DNA from: Linderina pennispora | Taxonomy: Eukaryota; Kickxellomycota; Kickxellomycetes; Kickxellales; Kickxellaceae | NCBI RefSeq assembly: GCF_002104995.1 | Contig: NW_024468249.1 | Span: 2,852,001-2,916,000, forward strand | DNA length: 64,000 nucleotides | Reading direction: 5' to 3' | Part shown: positions 43,953 to 55,798 of the stretch, in pieces | Numbering within the stretch: the first letter of the stretch is position 1 | Layout of the letters: each line of letters begins with the position of its first letter | Translations under genes and position numbers: made by a program | Notes under the pieces: model-generated | The model's database searches: none | Told to the model about the DNA's origin: nothing | Seen by the model: only the letters and a program-made list of their open reading frames with translations

Positions 43953-45333
43953 TTAGTGGCCGCCATAGGGCGCTGAGCTGGCAGGACTCGAAGTAGGGGC
44001 CGGAGCACCACTGCTGCCGTCGCTGCAAGCCGGGCACGTTGGACAAGCGGGGGCAGGGGGCGGGCAGGCTGGGCACTGGGGAGCCGGAGGGCAGGGCGAC
44101 GGTGGAGGCGGAGGTGGCGGAGGGGAGAACGACGGTGTGCAGATCGGAGTCGGGCATCCCTGGAAGCATCCGCATCCGCATCCGCATCCGCACCCGCAAG
44201 GCGGCTCGACGATGTAGTGGGTCACGCAGCACTCAGTCGACAGGCCATCGTCGCAGCTGCACGGGCTCTTGTTGGGCGCGAAGCAGTGGTGGGTCTCGAC
44301 ACACCGGTTGCCGCACTGGTCCTTGACGCAGTTGGTCACACAGTAGTGCGTGCCACAGTTGTCGGCGATCGCGTGCGTAACGATGCACCGCTCGCAGCAA
44401 GAGTCATGGTGGCAGCAGCCGCAGCAGCCACACTGGCCGCATCCGTCGTGCTCCTCGTGGCAGCAGCAGCAATCACCCTCCTTGTGGCAGCAGCAAACAT
44501 CGCGGTGGCAGCCGCACGGATCCTCATGGTTGCAGCAGGTCTCATGGTGGCAGCAGCAGGGTCCTTCGTGGTGGCAGCAGGTCTCGTGATGGCAGCAGCA
44601 CGGATCCTCATGATGGCAGCAGCACTCTTTGTGGCAGCAGTCGCCATTCTTGTGGCAGCAGCAGCACTTGTGATCGCATCCGCACGGATCCTCGTGGCAG
44701 CAGCACTCCTTGCGGCAGCAGCAGCCCGGCTCATCATGGCAGCAGCAGTCGTGGTGGCAGTAGCAGCACGGATCCACGTGGCCGCAGCACTCGCGCTGGC
44801 AGCAGCAGTGCTCGTGGTGGCAGCAGGGGTGGCAGCAGCACTCATTGTGGCAGCAGCAGGGCTCGTGGCAGCAGCACTCGTGATGGCAGCAGTCCTGGTG
44901 GCAGCAGGATCCGTCGCGGCGGCAGCAGCAGCAGTGGCAGCCATCAGAACAAATGGAGATCGGACCCTTATCGCAGCACGGATTGCACTGGATCCTGGTG
45001 CAGCACGGCTCGCAGCACACCTCACCGCACGGGCCAGTGCAGCACTTGTAGTGGACCTCCTTCACAAAATTGTGCGTCTTGATCACCGCCGCGGGCTTGC
45101 AGCAGCAATCATCATCGTTATCGACATGCAGATCAGAGTACGTGTGGCAGTTAACGCAGCATGGGTTGCACGGGTTCTGGTACGCGACCGTCAAAGGAGG
45201 CGGCAGTGCTACAGTTGCTGGACCTGCCGCAGTCTGTCGCCGTCGGCTCCCCATCTGACCCATACCCGCCTGCTGATACGACTAGCACAAACGCCAGTAG
45301 CGCCAAGATGGCGCTGAAGAAGGTCCTTGTCAT
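43953..45333 (-). CDS. secreted His/Cys-rich repeat protein A
   Basis: A signal peptide starts at the ATG ending at 45333 (MTRTFFSAILALLAFVLVVS). After one frame change near 45265 (one extra base) the main 400+ residue frame follows. The body is an array of CC-His units such as CCHHECCCHEPCC, CCHHDCCCHDEP and CCHHETCCNHEDPC, at about 45000-44450. It is flanked by more ordinary Cys-containing segments (CVTNCVKDQCGNRCVETHHC) and a Pro-rich tail with CPACP units. Cys dominates the repeat, with His, Asp, Glu and Pro. Such a composition would bind divalent metals or form dense disulfides; the function is unknown. It is the first of ten same-strand cluster members and the only one with the long Pro-rich tail. 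Confidence 0.75.
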
Positions 45334-46482
45334 TGTGGAGAAAGCTGCTGATGAGGAAGGAAATGCGGCTGATATACACAGATGTGTCGGGTGACAGACG
45401 AAAGAAAACAATAAACGGGCTGTGAAATGCTGCTGTTACAGCTACTACGAGAGCAGTGCGATTACAGACAGTGGAAGTGTGGAGTGTAAGAAAGATATAA
45501 ATAAATAGCAAGGTGTACCGGACTGAAACTCTAAGCAATAAAGAGATGCCAGACGCACGAGGAGAGCAAGTGCTATATGTGGAAGAGTGGGTAAACTATT
45601 AGAGCACACTGTAAGACTGCTGAATAGATGTGATACTGGAGGTATGCCTGAGTGATCTGCAGCCAGGTATAAATATGAAATCACACACGACACCCGCGCC
45701 ATTCGCAAGCAGTCAAACTCCCAGGCACTCATCATTGCAGAAATATTCATATCCCGCACAGGGTGCTAAAGACCGTGGGTTCCTGATGAAATTCAGGGGG
45801 ACGAGGAAGAGGGGGACTGAGGAGGAAAGCAGTGTATGTGTTGCTCCCACATGCTCCCAGGGCTATCTACCAGGAAGCCAGAATGCATTCATCTGCTGTG
45901 CGTTCCCATCAACGATTACCTCTCATATTTTTCAACCACCCCGCCTTTCTTAGCCGTCTCAGATTATTTCCAGCATTTACAGAGATTCGAATATTTAGTG
46001 TTTCTTTTCTTTATGTCTCCGCATAAATTAACGATTATTATTCTCACGATAGTAGCTAATCTACGACAAATACTGGTGGGGGGGGGGAGGACGATAGATG
46101 GGCGTAGGAGCTCAACTGGTGTTCCACTCGCGTGTCTTGTTGTTTGGGTAAATTGTTTATTGCATCATCCTGATTACTGCACAAGGATTTCGAACGAGAC
46201 TCTGCCTTTATGCAATCGAGTATACGGCTGAGGTAGAAACAGCTCATATAGCTGACCTTGTCGGCGCCAAGGGTACGTGGACACAGCCATGTTTAGACAC
46301 AGCGGTTGTTTGTGGCTGTGTGACACCTAATATTAATGTTGATTTGCCTACTATGAGGCATAAATTGTTGATGTGGAAGGTACTAAAAATTACATAAGGG
46401 AATGTGTGCCAAAATGCAAGAGGTGTTGAAGAAAGTGCTAGGAGTAGCTCAAACAGATGCCAGAGGAGACCCTGTAGCAAGG
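45334..46482. other. intergenic region, upstream of gene A
   Basis: AT-rich region with TATA-like gatataaataaa at about 45494-45505. No gene is supported. Confidence 0.4.
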
Positions 46483-48605
46483 TCACTTTTTGGTATTGCT
46501 GTTCAAGTACTTGCGTCCTCTAACGAGAGGAGAGCCTGGAATATATGCGTTGGAGGCAGGTGCATATGCAGGGGATCGTGGGATGTATGCCGGGGGACGG
46601 GCTGCATACATTGGAGCAGCAGCAGCAACAGCAGCCTGGCTACCAACCTGAGCAGGTGTGCCTCCAGGCCTGACAGCTGACTGGGCACCAATAGCAGTCC
46701 CCCCACGAATGAGCACGCACCGATTCTGATCGGAAACAGTGCGTGCGAATGCTGCAGGCTGCACACTGCAGCCGGAATAGCATGTACGGGTACGCACAGG
46801 CGACCCAGCAGGACCAGTCTCGCCTTGAGGGCCAGCGGGACCAGGAGAACCAGGAGAACCAGGAGAACCAGGAGCACCAGGAGCACCAGGAGCACCAGGG
46901 GCTCCAGCAGGACCAGCAGGACCAGCAGGACCAGCGGGACCAGCAACATACCTGATACACGGAGTTCCACATGTTGCAGCCGCTTGGCCAATCTCAGTAT
47001 TGGCCACTGTGCTGGCAACAGCTTCAACAGCAGGAACACCGCCCAGAACCTGCGGGCAGCCAACGTGGGTAACAAGGTGATGGACGTAGATAGGAGGTGG
47101 AGGAGGCGGAGGAGGCGGAGGCTGGCAGCATGCTCTGTTCTGGTCTCCGTTGAACCCTTGGCCGAACTCATAGGCACCACCCTGTCCATTGTTCCCGCCG
47201 TCGCTTCCACCATTGCTGTCGTCATTGCCTTCGCCACCGTTCTCGCCATTCCCGCCGCTCTCGCCATTCCCGCCGCTCTCTCCTTCGCCTTCGCCTTCGC
47301 CTTCACCCTCACCCTCACCACCATCGCCCTCGCCTTCACCACCACCCTCACCTCCCCCATCGCAGCCTTCGTCACCACCGCAACAAGCCTTGGTCACAGC
47401 ATGGCTGACAGCATGGTTGACAGCACTGGTGGCAGCAGCATGGCTGGCAGCAGTGGCAGCAAGGATGGCAGCAGCAGCAGCAAGGATGGCAGCAGCAACA
47501 GTGGCAGCAGCAATGGCAACAGTGGCAGCAGCAGCAGTGGCAGCAGCAGCAATGACAACAATGGCAGCAGTGGCAGCAGCAGCAGCAGCACGGGCAGCAA
47601 CAACAACAACACGGGCAGCAGCAACAGCAACAGAGGTTGTTGCCGCGCACTTCAGTGCCATTCATCGCTATATCCAGCATCTTGGTATCGTTTCCAACGG
47701 TCATCCATCCGTCTATCATTGTACCGTTGCCCATGAAGAAGTATGGCCGGAGCCCATTGGTAACTGTGTCGTTGATGAACATTGTGCCGTATGAGTGAAA
47801 CTGGTTCTTGTCGCCAAACCGCATAACCACGTTATCGAACGGCTGCATGCCCTCTGGTCCCCAGTAGCTTTTTGAGCCGTTGACCCCTTGGTGGAAAATA
47901 ATGTTTGGCATCCCAATCCACTTGCGCATGTGGTTGCCCTTTCTGTGTCGCCAGCGCGATCCCGGCAAGGGCTGTGCCTGTGTGAGGTCTTGCTGTGTCT
48001 GACCACCAGCAGCGTCCTTGTGTGCTGTTTGAGATAGCACCACTCCCGCTCCAGATATGTGCAAATCTGCTGTTTGTTTTTGGGGTGGGTGATGCCGACG
48101 TGCTCGATTGCGCCGAGGCTGATACAGCTGGACTAGCGATAATCGGTGCGCCAGCTGGGGCAATCGCGGGTGGTTGGACAGGGGTAGCAGCAGAAGCAAA
48201 CGGATTGGCAACAGTGAGCTGCTGCTGAGCCATTTGAATGGGGCGTGAACGGGGAAGGACAGGTACTGACACTGCGGCAACAACTGCCATAACCTGCTGT
48301 ATCGGCGCAGGCAATGCAGCTGTTTGCACGGCAGGAGTCAGGGCAGAGGGACATAGTGTCTCAGTCAAGGGAACAGATATGGCATCCAGTTCAGATTCGG
48401 TGATAGATGGGTCGCCTCCAGCCTCATGCACTACCACACAGTCGTGCAGGTTAGCGTCAGAATCGGGCAGAGCGGTATGTTCGGCCGCTGCTTCTGGGGC
48501 AGCGATTGTGGAACCAACGGCTGCAACCACGGGGATCGACTGAGGGAAAGCGTGCACTTGCAGCAGCAGGATCGCAATAACGGCAATAGCAGTGCGTGCT
48601 AGCAT
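46483..48605 (-). CDS. secreted glycoprotein-like protein B with poly-Cys and collagen-like domains
   Basis: The N-terminus has a signal peptide (MLARTAIAVIAILLLQVHA) and an Ala/Pro/Ser-rich spacer. A globular-looking segment follows (GMQPFDNVVMRFGDKNQF, FINDTVTNGLRPYFFMGN) with several N-glycosylation sequons. The junction VRGNNLCC then opens a poly-Cys repeat (CCPCC, CCHCC, CCQPCC). After it come an acidic Gly/Glu run, a run of ten Pro, and 16 collagen-type GXY triplets at 46798-46941. The tail is PAYIPRSPAYAPASN-like. Two frame changes, near 48060 and 47390, each need removal of one extra base. If the join is right the protein is about 700 residues. Function unknown; it looks like an extracellular matrix or wall component. 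Confidence 0.7.
46798..46941 (-). repeat. collagen-like GXY tract (16 triplets)
   Basis: Sixteen uninterrupted Gly-X-Y triplets: GPA four times, GAP four times, GSP three times, then GPA GPQ GET GPA GSP. The DNA is a 9-bp-like repeat seen on the plus strand as tandem aggaccagc/aggagcacc units. Such tracts can form a collagen triple helix, although only 48 residues are present. Confidence 0.9.
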
Positions 48606-49401
48606 TGTATCCCGTCTTGTCGTGATATATGTGGCTGATCAAGTGGGTGCAGTGTCTAGTAAATGACTGGGTGATGATATGCAAAAATATAAAAATATGC
48701 AGGGTGGCTGTAAACAAGTTGGGTGTATAGCGGTGAGGTCGTATTGATTACTTGAAACCCGATTTTAATGGAATTCTACCAGACACCACACGTCTTATAG
48801 AGCCAGGACAACATCACAGCACCACTTGAAATTCGGCTCATAATGGCATTGGGCTATCTTCCCCACATGAAAAATGGTCACACCCTTCCCAGGCAGGTTG
48901 TACCTGTGTTTTACCCTGTCACATAAACAGCACTAGATTATTCTCATGGTGCTTTCTTGATCGGTGGCGGTGGCAGGCCAGTGGGGTCTCAGAAATGGTG
49001 TAGAACAGTAGCAAAGGCTCGAGGGATGGTGCGGCTGAATTCCAAGACAAACCTCCGCTATCAAAAGAATTCACAAGGTATTTCGTAAAGCGGGGGTTGT
49101 GGTTCGTACTCCATCAAAGATAAACACCTTGTGAGTTTTGTGATACTCAGTGGGTAGTTTGGCAATGTTCGCAAGGTGTGGCCACTGCATATCGCCACCC
49201 AACTGCTGGTTCAATGATTTATTATGAGACATATTTTGGAGATTAGTGCGAGGAATGTGAGAATAGTAGGAAGGGGGAGCTGATCAGAATAAAAATGTGG
49301 CAGAGTTTGCAAGAGAAAGCGTGAGGTGGATACACTGTATGCCTTTGCAGCTAATACGCGCAAGGGCAGCCAATGCAGATTTGATGGTGGTAGAGGTATG
49401 T
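48606..49401. other. intergenic region, upstream of gene B
   Basis: No gene supported. A TATA-like tract (aaaaatataaaaatatg, about 48683-48699) lies about 80-90 bp before the start of gene B. Confidence 0.4.
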
Positions 49402-50332
49402 TTAGCAACAGCAGCAGGGGCAGCAACAGCAGCAGGGGCAACAGCAACAGCAGCAGCAGCAGGGGCAGCAGCAGCAGCAGCAGCAAAGGTTTTTGCCAGC
49501 GCGACGGCCAGAACTAGCCTTGCCTGTTGCGAACGATGCCAGCAGAGCGGTTAACCTGGGCAGCAGCAGCATTGCTTTTGACCAGGGTACTGCGGGCAGC
49601 TGAAGAGGGAGTCTGAGCTGAAGCTGATTTGGCGTAGTAATAGAGGCCACAGGGGCCTTAGCATTACCAGTGGGCGAAGCGAAAGAAACAGCGATTGCGG
49701 CTGTTGAAGCAGTTGGCCATGCGTGCGTTTCCAGAAGCCCGGATGCACTGCTGGAACTGGCGCATCCATGCCTGCTGCTGGTCTGGAGTCACCAGGATGG
49801 CTGTTCCCATTTCTGGGAACGGCACATGGGAAGAAGAGCATCATTTGCTCCATATGTGGCTGCTGGCCTTGCTGCTGGGCGTTGGGGCCAAGTGGTAGTG
49901 GTTGGGACAGAACTGTCGGCAGCCATGCGGCAACGAGCATCTATAGTGTTGCTGTTACCAGCGTTGCAGAATACTGGGTTCGGATGCAGGTTGGGGTTGG
50001 GCATGAACAGGGGCAGCAGCCATAGGCGCCGGAATCGAAAGCGAGGGTCCTTCGGCGCAGACGGTGACAGTGGCCTGTAGTCTCAAATGTGTTGTGCGCC
50101 GAGGTAGATGCCTGTGGGGCATTTGGCTCCGAAGGAGACATCTTGATGTCAACAAGCGAATAGCCATTCGTTGCTCTGCCAAGGGATGGCCTGCGGTAGC
50201 TCATTGTGTGCAGCAGCCAGTGGGGCAGGATGAAGCAGATGATTCAGGGAATGGTGCCTGCAGGTGAGAAAGCTGTGGCCTGTGGAGGCAATGAGCACAG
50301 CAGAGAAGAGGCGAAGGACACGGATGGGCCAT
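49402..50332 (-). CDS. secreted poly-Cys protein C, frameshifted
   Basis: The C-terminus is RRAGKNLCC followed by a nearly pure Cys/Pro repeat ending at the stop at 49402. Upstream, in other frames, are QQQGQQPHMEQMMLFFPCAV (comparable to the MWLIFP segment of genes D and E) and MSPSEPNAPQAS. At the 5' side, removing one base from a CCC after the ATG ending at 50332 gives a good signal peptide (MAIRVLRLFSAVLIASTG). Several one-base shifts are required overall, so the internal sequence is only partly defined. The TATA box at 50487-50496 supports this start. Confidence 0.55.
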
Positions 50333-50486
50333 TTGACTTATACCGAAAATCTGGACTTCAGGGCTAAAAGGGATGATGGAGCTTGCTGCAAAAACGCTGA
50401 GGGGCTGTGGCAGGAGAGAGCAGGGAGGGCTAAGAGGATCGAATTGCTGATGAGGGTTAGATAGGTAGGCGGTCGCGGATGTTGGA

Positions 50487-50496
50487 CCTTATATAC
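50487..50496 (-). promoter_or_regulatory. TATA box of gene C
   Basis: GTATATAAGG on the minus strand, about 155 bp before the proposed ATG. Confidence 0.6.
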
Positions 50497-51331
50497 CAGC
50501 TGCTCTTGAGAAACTGGTGTACCAATAAAACAGCCTCCAAAAGAACTTGCGCACTGAGGCGCACACGAGCAAATTTTGCACACGTTACCAGAGCAAGTGA
50601 GCGGTTTACCACACTACCCTGCGAACAATCTGGTCTACCAGGGAAAAGGAATTGAGCAGACACACGATAAGCGAGTGAGTGCAGATGCTAACATCACACG
50701 GCAGTGCTGTCCAAGGGAATATTACCACGTCCAATTTTCACACTTGGCTTCTGGCTGTGCATAGCCTCACTCCGTTTGCTCTATCGTGTCCAAAACGGTA
50801 TATATTAAATGTGGGGGTACGTGGGTGTGGGTGGTGAAGCCCAAAGAAAATGCACCCACCAGTCGCTATCCCCACGCACACGGTCCCCAGAAACACTACT
50901 ACCCTCAATCTTTGGATCATGGGCACTGTTTTTCTATGCGCTTGGGCTGATTTCGGGAACCATTTGCAGAATGAGCCTGCCGGATAATGGAAATATATGA
51001 TGTAAAGCTTGCGGCAGCAGAGGAAAATAGGCGAGTTGAGATGAGCCATGGACAGCTACACTGCACTATACTACACTGTGTGGCTGAGGGGCTTATGCTA
51101 AGTAGATTGGTTTGTATTTTATAGCGGCGGGTAAACAAGAGATTAGATCTAACCACAGAGAAGAATAGATATCAACAAGAGTCATCGTTTCTCAGGTAAG
51201 CACTTTAAATGTAAAAGTGCCTTACCTTTGGCCGACTGCTATGTAGCCAAAAGCAAGCACTGATTGATGGGTGAGCCCGTGACCCGGGTTCATTGTGAAC
51301 CAAGCGCACTACTACCGCTTGTTTAGTGGCA
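50497..51331. other. intergenic region
   Basis: No supported gene between cluster members C and D. Confidence 0.4.
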
Positions 51332-52128
51332 TCAGCAGCAGCAGCAGGGGCAGCAGCAGCAGTGGCAGCAGTGGCAGCAGCAGCACTTGCAGCAGCAACA
51401 GCAGCAGCAAGGGCAGCAGCAGCAGCAGCAAGGGCAGCAGCAGCAGCAGCAAAGGTTCTTGCCAGCACGGCGACCTGCAATAGGCTTTCCATCACGACCA
51501 ATCTGAACAGCATTCTTCCCATTGGCAGCGACGGCCGCCTTTCCAACTAGTTGACCGCTCTTGTTGCTCAGATTTCCAACAAGCTGACCGCTCTTGTTGT
51601 TCTGAGCAACACTGCTAGGCGATTTCTGAGGCTGCCGACTTACTTGCGTCAATGTTCTTACCAACCCCTCCTTCGCTAGACTTGCGGACAACCCCAGCCG
51701 CACTCTTTTGGAATAGCCCAAGTCCACGGTGGTTATCAGCTGGGGCACTACCCGGCATCTTTTGTTGCTGAGCAGCCATGTTGTTCTGGCAGTTGTCCTC
51801 ACACGGGAAGATGAGCCACATCGGTGTCATCTGCTCTTGGCCATGCTGAGCCTGGGCGTTATTTGCAGCCTGCTGGTAGGAGTGCGTATCAACACCATGG
51901 TTCTCCATCGGAAAGCTATCCTTCTTAACAGCTGCAGGAGCCATATTCACTTGACCTGGTTGAGCTATCTGCGGCATGCTCTGACCCAGGGTGCTGACAG
52001 CAGTGGAGCAGTGGAGCAGCATGATCAGCAGCAAGAGCCTGAGTGGTCTCAACCTGAGCAGCTGGGGCAGCGAATGCAACGGCAGCGAGGGTAAGGAAGG
52101 CAAAGGGGCGGAGGGCAAAGCTGACCAT
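51332..52128 (-). CDS. secreted poly-Cys protein D, frameshifted
   Basis: A signal peptide starts at the ATG ending at 52128 (MVSFALRPFAFLTLAAVAFA). A Gln/Asn-rich spacer follows with the segment MTPMWLIFPCEDNC, then a tandem pair NNKSGQLVGNLSNKSGQLVG. The junction is RRAGKNLCC, and the poly-Cys repeat includes CCKCC and CCHCCHCC units before the stop at 51332. Three frames are used and each change is one extra base. The gene is a close paralogue of C and E by its order of segments. Lys and His within the repeat distinguish it from the purer repeat of gene C. Confidence 0.7.
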
Positions 52129-53145
52129 TTTAGCAGATGGACAGATAAGGCTGTATTTGAGGGCAGGGTTGGCGAAATGGAGGCGGGTAGCAGACAGGGG
52201 GAAGCAGAGGAAGCAAATAGAAAAGCTGGTGCGTGAATGCTGAGAATATCTAGGGGTGGCCTGCTGACTGTCGACTCTTATATATCAAAATGGTAAGCAC
52301 CCCTTCTAGGAATACTTGCATAGTCATTGGCCTGCGGAGATACGTACTCAGGTGAGTGGTAGTGTGCAAAGGCGTTATTTTCTCAAATACTCTAATGGTG
52401 AATGCAGCAATTTATGTATTAGATGTATCGGGAAATATGAGAAACATAGCTGATACTGCTTGCATCGATAGTGCTAATATCGGTGAGTCCTTTTTGCGAA
52501 TATGGTGACGTGCCCGTATAGAGCGTCGCTTTCTCACGATTAATATTTGGAGGATATTAAAAAATGCCAAGGACCCCAAATAGAAATTTGCTCTTGGCTG
52601 TCTCTCTCATACTAACCTACCCCGCAACAAAAGTCTACCGAGAGAAGTATGTCATAGACAAAGAAACACACCAGTTTATATCGCGTTTCATAGATCTAGC
52701 GCCTGAGCTGTGGTAGAGGATGGCGCTTCCATACTATCGGCACTGAATTGTAATTTAGGCAGACAAACATGCCCATGGATAGCAGCAGCACTAGGAGTAG
52801 TATGGTTAGGAAGAGGGTCTGCAGCTGGAACTCACCCAGCGTGTTGAAGACATATACACGTACTTGTCTGAACTGTTCCAGAAATAAAGTTAATTGGTAT
52901 GCCACCCTGAGTATAGCAAAGTTATACTACAGCGCACCAGGAATCTAGTTCAGCTATTGGCTATATTAGGTAACCATTAGTGTCCGAATAACGAGCACAG
53001 CGATTAGAAAGAGATTAAACATCATGAGGCAAGATATTAAATCTATAAAATAGAAAAAACAAAGTCGGAGAAGACTATTGGTTTGCAGATCTTCAGTGAA
53101 ACTAGATAGTGATGTGGTTTGGCAATCTAGTTCCAACCATCCACC
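52129..53145. other. intergenic region
   Basis: About 1 kb between cluster members D and E. A short minus-strand frame at 52696-52905 has a hydrophobic segment (LQTLFLTILLLVLLLSMGMF) and could be a tiny membrane protein, but nothing else supports it. Confidence 0.35.
52277..52286 (-). promoter_or_regulatory. TATA box of gene D
   Basis: GATATATAAG on the minus strand, about 150 bp before the ATG. Confidence 0.6.
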
Positions 53146-53899
53146 TTAGTAGCCGCCGCCGCCGCCACCGCAGCAGCCGCAGCAGTCGTGGCAGCAGCAG
53201 CAGCACGGGCAGCAGCAGCACTTGCAACAGCAGCACTTGCAGCAGCAGCACTTGCAGCAGCAGCATGGGCAGCAGTGGCAGCAGCAGCATGGGCAGCAGT
53301 GGCAGCAGTGGCAGCAGCAGCATGGGCAACAGCATCCACAGCATCCGCAGCAGAGATTCTTTCCAGCAGGACGACCACCAGTCACGCCCTTCTGCTTGCC
53401 GTTTGCAGAGACAGATTTTGCGTTCTTTCCGGCAGTCGGGGTGGCAGCAGGTGCCTTGCCAGAAGCCGAAGAATTCTTGGTTAGGGTCTGGCGGACCTGG
53501 CTGTTGCTCTCCTGAGGGGGCTTCACGACCTGCTCAGACTCAGGGAAGATGAGCCACATTTGGCCTTGGTCATTAGCCTGTGTGTTCTTGGGTACACTTG
53601 CCAGGCATGTTGTTCTTTGCACTAGCACGAGCCCGCCTGTTGGAAAAGTTCACATGGTTGGCTGCATCGGCAGCCCAGGCCAATCTTTTCCTGTGGAATA
53701 GTCGAGTCAAGGGCAGGGGTGTTCGAGCTGCGCGGAATAGCAGCGGAAATAGGCGTTGCCGAGAAGCCAGCAGCCTGGATTGGCTGCGACTGAGACAGCG
53801 TTGTTCCCATTGAGGTTGGTGCCGGCAGCTACAAGGGGAGAAGCGGTTGCAGCGCCGATAGTGAGCAGAAATTGAAACGAAGGATTTGAAGTTAACCAT
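53146..53899 (-). CDS. secreted poly-Cys protein E, frameshifted
   Basis: The start MVNFKSFVSIS, continued after one base as FLLTIGAATASPLVAAG, gives a signal peptide. The spacer contains GQMWLIFPESE, as in gene D, and Lys/Thr/Ser-rich sequence. The junction is GRPAGKNLCC. The repeat has CCHCCHCC and four CCKCC-like units (CCCCKCCCCKCCCC) and ends in a Gly run followed by Tyr (GGGGGGY) at 53146. Four one-base insertions are needed over the first 100 codons; the C-terminal 160 codons are clean. Confidence 0.7.
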
Positions 53900-54845
53900 A
53901 GCTTGGACTCGATGGATGCAAAAACGATGATTAGGTGACTAGGCGAATATCAAAATACTGGATGGATGAAAGGATGCAAGATACTAAATTCAGATGCAAT
54001 ATAGTGAAAATGCAGATGACTAGGCAGATGATGATGGTGTTTTTGTGAGTTGGAACAAGGGTTCCGACCGTTTATATATCCTGGCAAGGGACTGTCCTCT
54101 GACTCTTTTCTCTCGCAAACCCTATTGCACATGTGCGTGCTTGCGAGCTGCTGCTTAGGTTGCATTGAGGCTATCCCGCATATTAGTAATTTAGCATACT
54201 CCATTTTGCATATTGGCTTTTCACGAATTGCTTCACACGCAATAATTATCAACCGATGATTCGGGAAAGTATTGTGGAGCATTTGCCACATATCATTACG
54301 ACAGACATCGCAATGTCGGGCTCCCACCAGACTCTTTTCAACAGCAGCCAGCGTATGCAGAGGGGTACGTGTATACCGGCCTGATTACTCTAAACCACAG
54401 GTACAATAAATGTATAGTAAACTGATCGTTTGATTCCATTGCAGTCGAATTGTAGGGTGTTGCCATCAAAAAGCTCTGCATGTCCCATGCTCGAGTGATG
54501 GGCCAGCGATAGTTGCGTGTCATTCCGGATCAGCAATGGACAAGGAATGTAAATGCTTAGTACTGGCCAATGCGACATTTGATGGTAAGAACCATATCTG
54601 TCAATTGTCCAATGAGTGACTGAGGAGATACAGTCATTTGCCACTGCCAGAAACATAAGTAGCATGCCTTCATGTTTTTGCTTGTGAAGTAATACTGTTA
54701 TATGGCACTGGATTTATTTAGCAGGCGAAATAAATATCGAACGATCCACTGCAAAAGTATGAAGATGTTAACTAATTAGCAATGATTATTATAGTAGTGA
54801 CGTAAACGTGCATTTTAAGAGCGAGTCACAACACCGCTATGGTGT
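53900..54845. other. intergenic region
   Basis: No supported gene between cluster members E and F. Confidence 0.4.
54071..54080 (-). promoter_or_regulatory. TATA box of gene E
   Basis: GATATATAAA on the minus strand, about 175 bp before the ATG. Confidence 0.6.
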
Positions 54846-55798
54846 TTAGTAGTGGTTGCCGCACGGAGGAGGGCAGCAAGGTTGCTGGCAGCATGGCTGG
54901 TGGCAGCAAGGAGGGGGGGGCAGCACGGAGGGGGGCAGCACGGAGGAGTGCAGCAGCAAGGCTGATGGCAGCAGGGAGGCGGTGGGCAGAATGTATGGAT
55001 GACAGTGTGGCAGATATGTTGGCAGCAGGGATCGTGGCAGCAGCAGTCATGGTGGCAGCAGGGATCGTGGCAGCAGCAGTCATGATGGCAGCAGCAGTCA
55101 TGGTGGCAGCAGCATGGCTCATGGCAGCAGCATGGCTCATGGCAGCAGCAATCGTGGTGGCAACATTCCTGGTGGCAGCACGGATTGCAGCAGCAGTCGT
55201 GGTGGCAGCACTCATGGTGGCAGCAGCAGCCGTCGTTGTGGCAGCACTCATGGTGGCAGCACTCATGATGGCAGCACGGGTTACAGCAGTCATGGTGGCA
55301 GCAGCAAGGCTGGCAGCAAGGCTGGCAGCAAGGCTGGCAGCAAGGAGCATGACAGCAGCATTCGTGGCAGCACGGCTGGCAGCAGATGCACTGGTGGCAA
55401 CAGCAGTCCTTGCAGCCCTTCTTACCGCAGCAGATAATGCAGCACGGCTGGCAAGCACGGCTGGCAACATGGCTGGCAACACGGCTGGCAGCAACAATCA
55501 CAGCACAGGGTCTTCCCTGGCGTGTCTGTTATCGGCGGCGGCCTGAGTTGGGCTTCCAGCAGTCTTGCATGCATTGACGTCATCAGGAGTATTGGCAAAC
55601 AGCTGGTTCGGGGCTAAAAGTGGCAGTCACCGGAGTCTGAACCGAAGCAATTGAAGCAGGAGTAGCAGCATGGGTAGCAGCAGCAGCAGTCTTCTTGGCA
55701 TCAACACTGGTTGTGGCGGCGTTGTTTGTTGGTACGGCGAGCGCGCCAAGCATGAAAGCCAAGAAGGCCAAGAACGTAAAGAATGCCGATTTCTGCAT
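54846..55798 (-). CDS. secreted His/Cys-rich repeat protein F, frameshifted
   Basis: The signal peptide is MQKSAFFTFLAFLAFMLGAL, followed by an Ala/Thr-rich spacer (AAAATHAATPASIAS). The junction TPGKTLCC opens a repeat of CCQPCC units, then CCHHECC, CCHHDCC and CCCHEPCC units. The C-terminus is Pro-rich (CCPPPCC) and ends PPPCGNHY at the stop at 54846 once a last one-base shift is allowed. Shifts are near 55590, 55470 and 54890. The repeat vocabulary is shared with genes A and G. Confidence 0.7.

Noticed and set aside
44217-45317. Long plus-strand frame rich in Ala/Val across gene A
   Set aside because: It is the antisense shadow of the Cys/His repeat; the triplet repeat keeps all frames open. 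It has no signal peptide or conserved feature, and the minus frame joins a signal peptide.
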